A stretch of 64,000 nucleotides of DNA, taken from contig NZ_JADJNN010000002.1 of assembly GCF_016714285.1 (NCBI RefSeq), positions 85,001-149,000 of the forward strand, in the 5' to 3' direction. The stretch is from Nannocystis sp. GTDB taxonomy: Bacteria > Myxococcota_A > Polyangia > Nannocystales > Nannocystaceae. Within the stretch, counting starts at the first letter, position 1; each line of letters begins with the position of its first letter. This document shows positions 17,189-26,935 of the stretch, one piece after another. Below the pieces are notes generated by a model. It was given only the letters and a program-made list of their open reading frames with translations. It had not been told where the DNA came from and searched no databases. A program made the position numbers and the translations under genes.

Positions 17189-18436
17189 ATGACAGCAGCG
17201 ACCCCAGCGACCCTCAGCCACGGCGGGATCTTGTTCCCGCTCGACATGTTCCGCCCAACTGTGCTTGCGCAGGCCATCGCCGAGGTGCTGATCGGCAAGG
17301 TCCGAAACATCCTCGACGCCACCCTCGAGATCGCCCGCCACCCGAGCCTGCCCCTCGCCCTCGCGCAGATCCACGGCACCGTCGTCGGCGACGACCCGGC
17401 CGAATTCTGGCGCGAGAACCTCGACCTCGCGCTCGTCGTCAGCCAGATCGTCCCGCGCCAGTGCTTCGTCTACTACGCCCGCACCGGCAGCAAGGCCCGC
17501 GAGGGCTTCCTGGTCGCCCAGCGCGGCCAGGCCATCGCCGCCGACGACAGCAACCGCGACGACGTCCCGCCCGGCAAGCCCGGCTCCCACTGGCCAGTCA
17601 CGCGCCTGTGCGAGCAGATGCGCATCTCGATCGACGACCTCGCCGAGTCCTTCCCCGGCGGCCCGAGCATCCAGCTGTCGCTCATGGAACCACGCGGCAA
17701 CGATCAGACCCTGCTCATGACCCTCGTCGGACAGCCCGCGGCCGACGCCGCCGAGGCCGAGCTCGAGGGCGACGACGGCTACGACGAGCCGGCTCCGCCC
17801 CCCCCGCCCCCTCCGCGCGGCGGCGGTCTGACCCAGGGCTTCGGCGCCCCGCCGCCGTCCGGCCCACCGCCGAGCCGTGGCCCCGCGCCCGCAGCAGCTC
17901 GCCCAGCACCCGCGGCGCCTGCCAAAGCGCCGGGCATCACCGCCATCGAGGACGCCAAGCGTCGCGCCGCCGAGCGTGCCGTCGAGCAGCAGGAGCTCCA
18001 ACAGCGCAGCCAGCAGGTCGCCAAGCAGCTCGACTTCGCCGAGGACGAGCACGGCGTCGTGGTCGCGGTGCCGGCCGAATTGTCGGAGACGACGGTGTTG
18101 CAGCCCTTCCACGTGCAGCACGTCGAGCGCAACGCGCCCGAGAGCCTGCCGGCCGAGCTGCGTGCGCGTCTCGAGGGTAAGGCGATCGACTTCGCGGTCC
18201 GGGTCGAGTTTCTCAGCGAGGTGCTGCTCGGCAACCAACCGCTCGCACGGCCGAAGTTCGAGGAGAAGGCGGTCGCGCGCGACCTCGCGGGCCTGACGGT
18301 GCAGGCGCTCGAGGTGCTGGCCCCACGCCTCGGCGCGGGCACGCTGCTGCGCAGCAACGGGCGCAATGTGTTCGTGTCACGCCGCGCCGAAGCGCCGCTA
18401 CCGGCGGCATTCCTGCGCAAGCTGCTCGAGGGCTGA
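17189..18436 (+). CDS. unknown protein with Pro-rich linker
   Basis: A 415-residue soluble protein starting 24 bp after the previous gene. The N-terminal domain (about 1-190) contains LVVSQIVPRQCFVYYARTGSKAREGFLV. A Pro/Ala linker (PPPPPPPRGGG to PAAPAKAPG, about 200-255) precedes an Ala/Glu/Gln coiled-coil-like stretch (RAAERAVEQQELQQRSQQV) and a C-terminal domain ending AFLRKLLEG. There is no signal peptide or membrane helix. I do not recognise the family. The strong hairpin just after it (18447-18478) is the likely transcript end. Confidence 0.68.
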   Translation: MTAATPATLSHGGILFPLDMFRPTVLAQAIAEVLIGKVRNILDATLEIARHPSLPLALAQIHGTVVGDDPAEFWRENLDLALVVSQIVPRQCFVYYARTGSKAREGFLVAQRGQAIAADDSNRDDVPPGKPGSHWPVTRLCEQMRISIDDLAESFPGGPSIQLSLMEPRGNDQTLLMTLVGQPAADAAEAELEGDDGYDEPAPPPPPPPRGGGLTQGFGAPPPSGPPPSRGPAPAAARPAPAAPAKAPGITAIEDAKRRAAERAVEQQELQQRSQQVAKQLDFAEDEHGVVVAVPAELSETTVLQPFHVQHVERNAPESLPAELRARLEGKAIDFAVRVEFLSEVLLGNQPLARPKFEEKAVARDLAGLTVQALEVLAPRLGAGTLLRSNGRNVFVSRRAEAPLPAAFLRKLLEG

Positions 18437-18446
18437 GTCGACGACA

Positions 18447-18478
18447 AAGGTGCGCGGCTCGTGTGAGTCGCGCACCTT
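18447..18478 (+). terminator. hairpin terminator between convergent genes
   Basis: AAGGTGCGCGGCTC and GAGTCGCGCACCTT form a 14-bp stem with one G-T pair around the loop GTGT, 11 bp after the stop at 18436. No long T-run follows. It would work on either strand, and the converging gene ends at 18611. Confidence 0.6.
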
Positions 18479-18610
18479 CGCGTCGCCCTGTTGTCGGTGG
18501 GCCGCAGAGACCCGGTCGGTCCCGCCACCCGATCGCTCAACGAGCGGGGCGGCAGTCCGATGCTGCGGTCAGCTTGTCAACGAGGAGCCGAGCGAACTCG
18601 AGTCGAGTGC

Positions 18611-19063
18611 TCAGGCCGAGTGCGACTTCAAGCTCGAGAGGATCGCTTCGGGGCGCGTGCCGACCGAGGTCTCGGTCGGATCGCTGAGCTTGTCGCGGAT
18701 CAACGCGTCGAGGATCAACGCGCGCTCCGGGTTCGGCGGCAGATGCTCGGCGAGGCCGAGCTTGCGGCTGGCAAGCGCCTTGAGGAACGGCTCGATCTTG
18801 CGGATCTCCTGGGCGATGCGCATCGTCGCATCCTTGCCCTCACCGCGCCGGACCTGGAACTTCGGGGCGCAGCGCTCGACCGCCGCCACGAGGTCGCGGG
18901 CCAGATCGACATCGACCTGATCCTCGACGCCGAAGCTGGCGACCACGATAGGCCGGCTCTGCGCCTTCTTGTTGCCCTCGCCCGACCACCAAACGTTGTG
19001 CGCGATGGACAGGTAGGTCCTGCGCGACTCACCACAGCGGACTTTGTTCCTTCGGAGGTACAT
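18611..19063 (-). CDS. transposase-like N-terminal fragment (IS1634-type)
   Basis: A 150-residue protein beginning MYLRRNKVRCGESRRTYLSI and continuing AQSRPIVVASFGVEDQVD. This is the leading region of IS1634/IS4-type transposases, which start with a basic strand, a 'YL.i.' strand and a 'R.iv.slG' strand. The full-length enzymes are several hundred residues and carry a DDE catalytic domain, which is absent, so this is a remnant or a domesticated N-terminal domain. A GAAAGGA ribosome site precedes ATG 19063. The AT-richer DNA upstream supports a transferred origin. No matching terminal inverted repeats were found. Confidence 0.5.
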   Translation of the reverse strand: MYLRRNKVRCGESRRTYLSIAHNVWWSGEGNKKAQSRPIVVASFGVEDQVDVDLARDLVAAVERCAPKFQVRRGEGKDATMRIAQEIRKIEPFLKALASRKLGLAEHLPPNPERALILDALIRDKLSDPTETSVGTRPEAILSSLKSHSA

Positions 19064-19374
19064 AGGGGTAATCCTTTCTCAGACCAAGCTCGTCGTTGAC
19101 TGCGGCACTGTGCCGGCGCTTTTGGACGCCAGTCTTGGGAGATCCTTCATGCCTAGTTCCTTGGCCTGCATTCCCTTCGTCTGTCTCGCCAAAAGGGCCT
19201 TTTTGTGCCCACGTTCTCAAGGCTAGCGTTTGCGCCAGACTGAGGCCAGCGGGTTTTGCAAATTTCCTCCTAAAATCTGATAAATCCACGATTGGAGGTC
19301 ATCTGGACGAGTTTTGGTGGCTTCTGGCCCCCGGGCGCAGCATGGAGCCAGACGTAGCTGGATTACAATTGGCC
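19064..19374. other. AT-richer gap, likely remnant of mobile DNA
   Basis: These 311 bp are clearly lower in GC than the rest of the window (for example 19255-19300, AAATTTCCTCCTAAAATC). They lie between the asnS stop and the transposase fragment's start. A minus-strand 86-codon frame (19289-19029) is present but has no recognisable content and overlaps the fragment's start, so it is not called. I see no clear terminator for asnS here. Confidence 0.4.
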
Positions 19375-20766
<1,392 letters not shown>

Positions 20767-20825
20767 GACGGGCGGGAGGGTAACACACAGGTGCCGGCTC
20801 GCCGCATGCCGTGGTATGCAGGCGC

Positions 20826-21542
20826 ATGGTCGCCGCGACCCATTTGCCGGTGCAGGAGCGCTTCGTCTCGCTTCAGGGCGAGGGCGGGCTCGTGGGTGTG
20901 CCGAGCACGTTCGTCCGGGTTTCGGGCTGCAACCTGCGCTGCGCGTGGTGTGATTCGCCGGCGACCTCGTGGGCGCCCGCGGGGGCGCAGGTCGAGCTGG
21001 CGGAGCTGGTGGCGTTCTGCGCCCGCGGGCCGCGGCACGTGGTCCTCACGGGGGGCGAGCCGCTGCTGTTCCCCGGGGTCGCGGCGCTGTCGCGGCAGCT
21101 GCGAGCGGCGGGGCATCACGTCACGGTCGAGACGGCCGGGACGGTGTGGCTGGACGAGCTGGACTGCGACCTGCTGTCGCTGAGCCCGAAGCTGGGGCAC
21201 AGCACGCCGTGGTTGCGGGCGCCGAAGCTGGCGGAGCGGCACGAGCGGGCCCGGCTCGACCTCGAGGTGCTGGGGCGGCTGATGCAGCGCCACGCGTGGC
21301 AGCTCAAGTTCGTGGTGCGCTCGTCGGAGGCGGCGGGCGACCTGGACGAGGTCGAGCAGCTGTTGCGACAGCTCGCGGTGCCGGCGAGCGAGCGGCACCG
21401 CGTGCTGGTCATGCCGGAGTGCACGGACGCGGGGGCGCTGCACGCGAGCTACCGGACGCTGGTGGCGGCGTGCATTGAGCGGGGCTTTCGTCTGGGCGAG
21501 CGACTGCACATCGCGCTGTTCGGCCACACGCCGGGGACCTGA
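20826..21542 (+). CDS. queE: 7-carboxy-7-deazaguanine synthase (radical SAM)
   Basis: QueE ring-contracts 6-carboxy-tetrahydropterin in the queuosine (7-deazaguanine) pathway. The 238-residue product has PVQERFVSLQGEGGLVGVPSTF and the iron-sulfur motif C35-NLR-C39-AW-C42, then VVLTGGEPLL, the SAM-binding GGE site, and a C-terminal QLKFVVRS. I use ATG 20826, not the in-frame ATG at 20811. Its last ~20 codons, ending HIALFGHTPGT, are the first unit of a tandem repeat that continues past the stop (21543-21740). No queC/queD is visible. Confidence 0.9.
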   Translation: MVAATHLPVQERFVSLQGEGGLVGVPSTFVRVSGCNLRCAWCDSPATSWAPAGAQVELAELVAFCARGPRHVVLTGGEPLLFPGVAALSRQLRAAGHHVTVETAGTVWLDELDCDLLSLSPKLGHSTPWLRAPKLAERHERARLDLEVLGRLMQRHAWQLKFVVRSSEAAGDLDEVEQLLRQLAVPASERHRVLVMPECTDAGALHASYRTLVAACIERGFRLGERLHIALFGHTPGT

Positions 21543-21745
21543 CGCCAGCGTGGGGGCTTTCGCCAGGCCGCTGCATCGCGCTGTGCGGCCACAGGCCGGG
21601 GACCTGGCGCCGGCGGGGCTTTCGCCGGCGCGGCTGCACCGCGCTGTGCGGCCACAGGTCGGGGACCTGACGCCGACGCGGGGGCTGCACCGCGCTGTTC
21701 GGCCACAGGTCGGAGGCCTGACGCCAGGCTTTCGCCGGGGCTGCG
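21480..21745 (+). repeat. tandem repeats of the queE 3' end
   Basis: The sequence GGGGCTTTCG...CTGCA.CGCGCTGT.CGGCCACA..CCGGGGACCTGACGCC is present once inside the end of queE and three more times after its stop. GCGCTGT occurs at 21513, 21578, 21641 and 21692 (spacing 65, 63 and 51 bp). The copies differ by small changes and one is shortened. There is no gene in the repeated part after 21542. Confidence 0.8.
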
Positions 21746-21766
21746 TGAGCGCATAGACTCCGGCGC

Positions 21767-22207
21767 GTGGACTACCACTGGCTGCGGGCCTTGCACATCA
21801 TCGGCGTCGTCACCTGGTTCGCCGGGCTGTTCTACATCTTTCGCCTGTACGTGTACCACGTGGAGAACCAGGGCAAGGCGGAGGTGACGGAGCTGCTGCA
21901 GGTGATGGAGCGCCGGCTGTATCGCGGGATCTGCTGGCCGTCGATGCTGTTCACCGCGACCTTCGGGCTGATGTTGTTCGCGCAGATGTCGGGGCACTAC
22001 CTCGCGCAGCCGTGGTTCCAGATGAAGCTCCTCGGGCTGGCGATCTTGTTCGGGTACCACTTTTATGCCGGCAAGGTGCGCAAGGACCTGGCGGCGGGCC
22101 GGTGCCGCTTGACCTCGCGCCAGTGTCGACTGATCAACGAGGTGCCGATCTTGCCGCTGTTTCTCATCGTCATCATGGCCGTCGTCAAGCCGCTGCTGTG
22201 GGGTTGA
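21767..22207 (+). CDS. hemJ: HemJ-type protoporphyrinogen IX oxidase
   Basis: A 146-residue inner-membrane protein with four helices. It matches the HemJ/UPF0093 family: an early His in LRALHIIGVVTWFAGLFYIFRLYVYH, PWFQMKLLGLAILFGYHFY with the conserved Lys/Leu pair, and the C-terminal NEVPILPLFLIVIMAVVKP. HemJ oxidises protoporphyrinogen IX to protoporphyrin IX in haem synthesis. The start is GTG 21767. A second haem gene, hemF, lies at 32302-33259. Confidence 0.9.
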   Translation: MDYHWLRALHIIGVVTWFAGLFYIFRLYVYHVENQGKAEVTELLQVMERRLYRGICWPSMLFTATFGLMLFAQMSGHYLAQPWFQMKLLGLAILFGYHFYAGKVRKDLAAGRCRLTSRQCRLINEVPILPLFLIVIMAVVKPLLWG

Positions 22208-22250
22208 GACGCCCCACACGGGGGCGCGAGCTTCCTGATACGATGACCAC

Positions 22251-22985
22251 ATGCGAGGCGCGGGTTGGGTGCTCATGGGGACGCTCGTGGCGGGCGGCTG
22301 CGGTGGTTCGGAGGCGTGCGCCGACCTCGGCGATGAGGTGCTGCTGACGGCGCAGGTGACGGACAACGGCGAGCAGACGCGCGTGGAGGTCGAGCTGCGG
22401 CGGGGCGAGCTCGGCGGCAAGTCGATCCCGGTGAAGCTGTGTGAGCACGACGCGCTGTGGGTCGACGCGGTCGAGATGACGCGGGTCAAGCGGCCGAGCG
22501 GGGCGGTGATCTACGAGGCGATGCTCGCGACCAGCGGCGCGGCGATGCGGACCTTCGCGCTGCACAGCGACGACGAGGTCAGCGAGTTCACGACGACGAT
22601 CGACGCGCCTGAGTTCGAGATCACGGCGCCAAAGCCGGCGAGCGAGCTGTCTCGGGCGGCCGCGCTGGCGATCGCGTGGACGCCAGCGCGGGGGGCTGAC
22701 GCGAAGATCTCGGTGAAGTTGGCCGACGAGATCGACGGCGACGCCTGCCTGGGTCCGCCGCTCGAGCTGGAGGAGCCCGACGATGGCGAGGTCGTGGTCG
22801 CCGCGGCGATGGTCAAGCTGGACAAGATGATGGCGCCGCCGGACGGCGCCTGTGAGGCGTTCGTGACGCTGTCGCGGGACCACATCTGCGACCTGAAGCC
22901 GACGATGGGGAGCGCCGTGCTGCACCCGGAGAGCCGCGTCCAGGCGACGACATCGCGCACCGTGGCGTTCATCTCAGTGCCGTGA
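22251..22985 (+). CDS. lipoprotein of unknown function
   Basis: A 244-residue product with signal MRGAGWVLMGTLVAGGC (lipobox AGGC, Cys 17). The rest is beta-rich with paired Cys (EACADL, VKLCEHD, DACLGPP, GACEAF, HICDLK). Myxobacterial lipoproteins of this kind usually have no known role. It begins 43 bp after hemJ. Confidence 0.65.
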   Translation: MRGAGWVLMGTLVAGGCGGSEACADLGDEVLLTAQVTDNGEQTRVEVELRRGELGGKSIPVKLCEHDALWVDAVEMTRVKRPSGAVIYEAMLATSGAAMRTFALHSDDEVSEFTTTIDAPEFEITAPKPASELSRAAALAIAWTPARGADAKISVKLADEIDGDACLGPPLELEEPDDGEVVVAAAMVKLDKMMAPPDGACEAFVTLSRDHICDLKPTMGSAVLHPESRVQATTSRTVAFISVP

Positions 22986-23030
22986 GCGCGGGGTCTTGCT
23001 GCCGGCGAGCGGCTGCTGCAAAGTCGGGGC

Positions 23031-23373
23031 ATGTCGCGTCGGGGGCTCATCATCCGCCTGTTGATCTTCGTGCCGTTGTTCGCGTACTTCGGCTACGGCG
23101 CGTACCAGAAGTGGCGCGCTGAGCAAGGCCGAGGAGGCCGCCCTGCCCACCAGTCACAAGATGCAGCTGCCCGACGGGCGAACGATCGACGTCATCGAGC
23201 TGACGCCCGAGCAGGCCGAGAAGCAGTTCGGCATCAAGCTGCCGGTGGAGCCGACGGTGTCCGATGCGAACAAGCCGGCCCCGATGACGAAGGTCGAGCC
23301 GACCAAGCTCGAACCGACCAAGCTCGAGCCGAAGCTTGATTCGCCGGTGCCGGGGCCCGCTCCGGCGAATTGA
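23031..23373 (+). CDS. small membrane-anchored protein, probably frameshifted
   Basis: ATG 23031 opens MSRRGLIIRLLIFVPLFAYFGYGAYQKW, one N-terminal membrane helix. In this frame the sequence then becomes an Arg/Ala string, while the +1-shifted frame reads KAEEAALPTSHKMQLPDGRT, then VIELTPEQAEKQFGIKL and a Pro/Glu/Lys tail to 23373. Joining the two near 23112-23130 (GCGCGCTGAGC) restores one sensible protein of about 113 residues. The alternative is an independent gene from ATG 23161. No family recognised. Confidence 0.5.
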
Positions 23374-23407
23374 CCGCGTGCAGGCGATCGCGTAAGGCTG
23401 CGAGACC

Positions 23408-23728
23408 ATGGACGCCAGAGAGTTCCAGAAGCTGTCGGCGAAGGCCCTGGCGCACATCGATACGGCGCTCGGCGAGGCCGACGCGGACCGGCTCGATGTC
23501 CAGCTCGCGGGCGACGTGCTCACGCTGACCTTCGCGGACGGGGCGCGCTTCGTGATCAACTCGCACAGCGCAGCAGGGCAGATCTGGATGGCCGCGGGGA
23601 CGACTGCGTGGCACTTCGACCACGACGCGGCGAGCGAGCGGTGGATCGCCCGGCGCACGGGTGATGAATTGATGCAGACGATCGCGCGGGTGGTCGGCGA
23701 CAAGCTGGGAGCACGGGTCGCCGTGTAG
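23408..23728 (+). CDS. cyaY: frataxin homologue, iron donor for Fe-S assembly
   Basis: A 106-residue protein with the CyaY fold: N-terminal acidic helix (MDAREFQKLSAKALAHIDTALGEADAD), strands LDVQLAGDVLTLTF, then the signature FVINSHSAAGQIWMA, AWHFDHD, and a C-terminal helix ELMQTIARVVGDKLG. CyaY binds iron through the acidic helix and modulates IscS-dependent Fe-S cluster assembly. It stands alone, 34 bp after the small membrane protein and 7 bp before the next lipoprotein. Confidence 0.9.
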   Translation: MDAREFQKLSAKALAHIDTALGEADADRLDVQLAGDVLTLTFADGARFVINSHSAAGQIWMAAGTTAWHFDHDAASERWIARRTGDELMQTIARVVGDKLGARVAV

Positions 23729-23735
23729 TCGGGTC

Positions 23736-24578
23736 ATGGCGACGCGCTGGAGCTGCCTCGCTGTCGCCGCTTCCCTCGGGCTCGGGGGCTGCGCCCAGAT
23801 CTCGGTGAGTCACGAGCTGCGCACGCTGCCGGTGGCGGGGGCACGGCCGCTGTCGATCGAGCGGCGGGTCGTGGAGCGGCAGCTCGAGGCGCGCTGGGTG
23901 CAGCGGGGGGACACGCTGGCGGTCGAGCTCATCGAGCATCGGCGCTGTCAGGTGGTCGAGCGGGTGGCGGCGGTCCGCGAGGAGCGGCAGACGCGGCGAG
24001 CCGACGGAGCGATCTACTGGGAGTACGGCGTCGCGGCGGTGCTGCTGGGGCTGGCGGCCTTCAGCTTCGCGCGGCCCGACCTGTTCGCGGTGCCCGAGGC
24101 GACCGACATGGGCGAGCGGCGGGCGCCGCGGACCGGCTACGCGCTCGGCGGGGTGTTCGCGGGGCTCGGCGCCGGGGCGCTGGGGGTCGGCATCTACGAC
24201 AGCGTCCGCGCGCGCGACCGGGTGTTGAGATCCGACACGGTGATCCTGCGACCGGGGCCGGCGGCCGACTGCGATGAGCCGAGCTTGCCCGCGAGTCAGC
24301 GGCGGCTCGAGCTGCGGCTCGGGGAGTATCGCAGCCACGCGGTGACGGACCTCGAGGGTCGGGCGCGCTTCCTGTTGCCCGGGCCGGCGCTGTGGCCCGC
24401 GGCGGAGGACGAGGCGCCGCCGGAGCTGGACGGGGTGGCGACGCGACCGACGGCGCGACGGTGGTCGGGGGTGCTGCAGGTCGGGCTGCAGCGCAGCGTG
24501 ATGGTGGAGGTCGTGCTGCCGTACGAGCACACTGCGCTGGTGCCGAGCACGGGCGCGGCGATGTCGGGCCCGACCTGA
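23736..24578 (+). CDS. lipoprotein with internal membrane helices
   Basis: A 280-residue product: MATRWSCLAVAASLGLGGC gives a lipobox (LGGC, Cys 19). Near residues 95-115 is a hydrophobic stretch (YGVAAVLLGLAAFSFA) and near 130-155 a second (YALGGVFAGLGAGALGVGIYD), reminiscent of proteins that span or associate with a membrane. No family recognised. It starts 7 bp after cyaY, so they are probably cotranscribed. Confidence 0.62.
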   Translation: MATRWSCLAVAASLGLGGCAQISVSHELRTLPVAGARPLSIERRVVERQLEARWVQRGDTLAVELIEHRRCQVVERVAAVREERQTRRADGAIYWEYGVAAVLLGLAAFSFARPDLFAVPEATDMGERRAPRTGYALGGVFAGLGAGALGVGIYDSVRARDRVLRSDTVILRPGPAADCDEPSLPASQRRLELRLGEYRSHAVTDLEGRARFLLPGPALWPAAEDEAPPELDGVATRPTARRWSGVLQVGLQRSVMVEVVLPYEHTALVPSTGAAMSGPT

Positions 24579-24703
24579 GCGCAACGACACCCACTCTGGG
24601 TTCGCCGCGCGACGATGCCGGGCCTGAGCTGTGGTGGAGTCGAGCGCCTGCGCACGGTCTGGCCGGTTGCGCGCTGCGAGGGAACGGGCTAGCCCTCGCG
24701 TGC

Positions 24704-25294
24704 ATGTACGCCGAGCCGCGGAGGTCGTCGCTGACGGGTGCCGGGGTCGCGGCGGCGACGGTGTACGTGGGGCTGGGGAGCAACCTCGGCGACCGGCTGG
24801 CGACCTTGCAGGGGGCGGCGCGACAGCTGCGGGACGGTGTCGTGCCGGGGACGGTGCTGGTGCGCAGCTCGCCGGTCTATGAGACGCGACCGCTGGGGCC
24901 GTCGACGGCGGAGTACATGAACGCGGTGGTGGAGCTGCGCACGGTGGTCGAGCCGGCGGCGCTGCTGTCGGCCTTGCAGGGGCTCGAGCTGCTCCACGGG
25001 CGGACCCGGCGGACGCGCTGGGAGGCGCGGACGCTGGACCTCGACATCCTGATGTGGCTGCCAATCGGGCTGCCGAGCGGGCTGCCAATCGGGCTGCAGG
25101 GGCTACTGCTGGACACGCCGGGGCTGCGTTTGCCGCATGCGGAGCTCGAGCGGCGGGACTTCGTGCTGGCGCCCCTGGCTGCGCTGGCGCCCGGGCTGCG
25201 GCCGCGCGGTGGGGCCAGCGTGGCCGAGCTGCTGGCCGCCCTGAACGCCGCCGATCGAACGATCGTGGCGCAGGTCGCCGAGCATCTGTGTTAG
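24704..25294 (+). CDS. folK: 6-hydroxymethyl-7,8-dihydropterin pyrophosphokinase
   Basis: FolK transfers pyrophosphate from ATP to the pterin in folate synthesis. The product (about 196 residues from ATG 24704, but the start is unsure) has VYVGLGSNLGDRLATL near residue 21, SPVYETRPLG, the pterin-site E/N pair YMNAVVELRT and the metal-binding RWEARTLDLDIL. Between that and LLLDTPGLRLPHAELERRDFVLAPL is an unusual insert, LPIGLPSGLPIGLQG, encoded by a 24-bp in-frame duplication (25058-25096). tRNA-Val begins 26 bp after the stop. Confidence 0.9.
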   Translation: MYAEPRRSSLTGAGVAAATVYVGLGSNLGDRLATLQGAARQLRDGVVPGTVLVRSSPVYETRPLGPSTAEYMNAVVELRTVVEPAALLSALQGLELLHGRTRRTRWEARTLDLDILMWLPIGLPSGLPIGLQGLLLDTPGLRLPHAELERRDFVLAPLAALAPGLRPRGGASVAELLAALNAADRTIVAQVAEHLC

Positions 25295-25319
25295 CTTCCC
25301 GGCCTTCCGTCGGACGGAC

Positions 25320-25391
25320 GGGCGGATAGCTCAGTGGTAGAGCAGCGCCCTTACAAGGCGCGGGTCGCAGGTTCGATCCCTGTTCCGCCTA
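25320..25391 (+). tRNA. tRNA-Val (anticodon TAC)
   Basis: A complete 72-base cloverleaf: acceptor stem GGGCGGA pairs with TCCGCCT (one G-T), D-arm GCTCAGTGGTAGAGC, anticodon stem GCGCC/GGCGC with loop CTTACAA (anticodon TAC at 25352-25354), and T-arm GCAGGTTCGATCCCTG-like. CCA is not encoded. No integrase or attachment repeat is near it. Confidence 0.95.
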
Positions 25392-25409
25392 CAACAGTCG
25401 GTGCCACGA

Positions 25410-25437
25410 GAGAGGCCGGGCGCGCGCCCGACCTCTC
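25410..25437. terminator. strong hairpin after tRNA-Val
   Basis: GAGAGGCCGGGC and its near-complement GCCCGACCTCTC form a stem of twelve positions with one C-A mismatch and a four-base loop. It is 18 bp after the tRNA and is followed by a moderately T-rich stretch (CCTTCTGTCTCTTGTG). It sits between convergent units, so it can serve both. Confidence 0.6.
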
Positions 25438-25477
25438 CGCCTTCTGTCTCTTGTGACATGTCCCGGAGGACATGGCC

Positions 25478-26812
25478 TCAGGGGCAGGGGAAGATGGTGT
25501 CGAGGGCGGCGAGGCCGGCCTCGAGCTCCTCGACGGTGGGGTCGGTGGCGGCCCACAGGTCCGCGAGGGCCTTGGCGTTGCCGGCGTCGCGCTCATCGGC
25601 CTCGCGCTGGAGGACCGGGCCGGCGATCTTGAGGTACTGCCACACGGCCGGCAGGTAGGCGTCGTTCTTGCCGCAGCTGCCCTCGAGGTAGGTGACGAGC
25701 TGGTTGCGGACCAGCAGGGCGAAGCCGCGGTGGAGGGCCTGGTCGAGCTGCTCCCAGCCCAGGCCAAACTCGGCCTGGCCCTCGGCGTCGACCATCGGCA
25801 GCAGCGGGTACATGCCGTTCATCTGCTCGTGGTCGCGCCAGCAGCGGACCGCGAGGATGCCGTCGTGGATGCGCTCGTGGGTGTTCTTGCTGGCGACGCG
25901 CAGGTCGCTGGCGATGCCGATGCCCTTGTCGATGCTCTGACCGCCGGTGTAATAGGCCCAGGCGGAGTCGCAGTCGGCGGCCTTGACGGAGGCGCAGGTC
26001 TCGGCCTCCTTGTAGACGGAGAGGTAGAGGAACCAGTCGAGGACAGCGTGGATGGTGGCAGCGTGGACCTGGGCGTCGCCGTCGCCGGTCTGGCCGGCCG
26101 CGAAGGCGGCGTCGATGAGGGGCTGCATGGTGGAGGGGCCGACGCAGCGCTCGGGGTACTTTTTCCACAGCGCCTCGACGGTGCACTGCTTGTCGGACTC
26201 GACCTGCGGGTCCCACTCGGCCATGGGGATCGCGGGGTAGTGCAGATCTTCGCGGCGGACGAGGCGGGACTCGAGGCCCTCGGGGGTGATGTACGCGTCG
26301 CGCGCGGCGGTGAAGTCCGCCTCGCTCGGGACGACGCCGTCGCGCCACAGCAGGTCCGCGGCGGTCTCGTACTGGACGACGCGGGCGACAGAGCCGGGGA
26401 CCTTGACGTCGACCTGCTTGTACACGCCGTTGTCGACCACGCAGGGGGCCCAGGTGTCGTCCTTCGACATGTTGACGCGCGGCTGATAGTCGCTGGCGAG
26501 GGCCTCGCAAGCGCCCTCGTCGATCGGTGAGATCTGCAGGGCCTCGCAGGGGTCACCCGTGGGATCTCCGGTGGTCGCGGTGGTCGTGTCCGTGGGATCT
26601 CCGGTGGTCGCGGTGGTCGGGTTCTCCGTCGTCGGCGTGTCCGTCGTCGGCGTGTCCGTCGTCGGCGTGTCCGTCGTCGCGTCGCCCGTGGTGCCGGGTG
26701 ACGATGTGCTGCCCGTACCTGGGTCGGTGTCGGTGACGCTCGGGTCGCCCTCCTTGCAAGCGGAGGCGATCAGGAGCAGCGAAAATGGGATAGTCCAGCG
26801 TGTCGTTGTCAT
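25478..26812 (-). CDS. lipoprotein with Thr/Pro stalk
   Basis: A 444-residue secreted lipoprotein. ATG 26812 gives MTTTRWTIPFSLLLIASAC (lipobox ASAC). A stalk of repeated TTDTP units and TTGDPT segments (about residues 25-90; DNA repeat of 15 bp) leads to a globular domain with many Cys (EALQISPIDEGACEAL, WAPCVVDNG, ERCVGPS, ADCDSAWAY, AVRCWRDHEQMNG) and a Trp/Tyr-rich helix-rich C-terminus ending TIFPCP. The arrangement suggests an outer-membrane protein held off the surface on a flexible stalk. Function unknown. Confidence 0.7.
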   Translation of the reverse strand: MTTTRWTIPFSLLLIASACKEGDPSVTDTDPGTGSTSSPGTTGDATTDTPTTDTPTTDTPTTENPTTATTGDPTDTTTATTGDPTGDPCEALQISPIDEGACEALASDYQPRVNMSKDDTWAPCVVDNGVYKQVDVKVPGSVARVVQYETAADLLWRDGVVPSEADFTAARDAYITPEGLESRLVRREDLHYPAIPMAEWDPQVESDKQCTVEALWKKYPERCVGPSTMQPLIDAAFAAGQTGDGDAQVHAATIHAVLDWFLYLSVYKEAETCASVKAADCDSAWAYYTGGQSIDKGIGIASDLRVASKNTHERIHDGILAVRCWRDHEQMNGMYPLLPMVDAEGQAEFGLGWEQLDQALHRGFALLVRNQLVTYLEGSCGKNDAYLPAVWQYLKIAGPVLQREADERDAGNAKALADLWAATDPTVEELEAGLAALDTIFPCP

Positions 26813-26935
26813 GCAATCCACCTGTCGAGGCATGCGACGGTAGAGCAGTCCAGGGCGGGCGACGACGGCACTTCCCCGGGTCGAGTGCCAGGCAAATCCA
26901 CCTGTACGGTGCTCGCGTGAGCGCGACAACGTTGA

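Noticed and set aside
19029..19289. 86-codon minus-strand frame
   Set aside because: No recognisable content, overlaps the transposase fragment start and lies in AT-richer DNA.
21409..21690. Minus-strand frame with repeated PGLWPHSA-like peptide
   Set aside because: It is the antisense of the queE 3'-end repeats; the periodicity comes from the DNA repeat.
25320..25391. tRNA-Val as an integration site for a genomic island
   Set aside because: No integrase, no direct repeat of the tRNA 3' end and no compositional change nearby.
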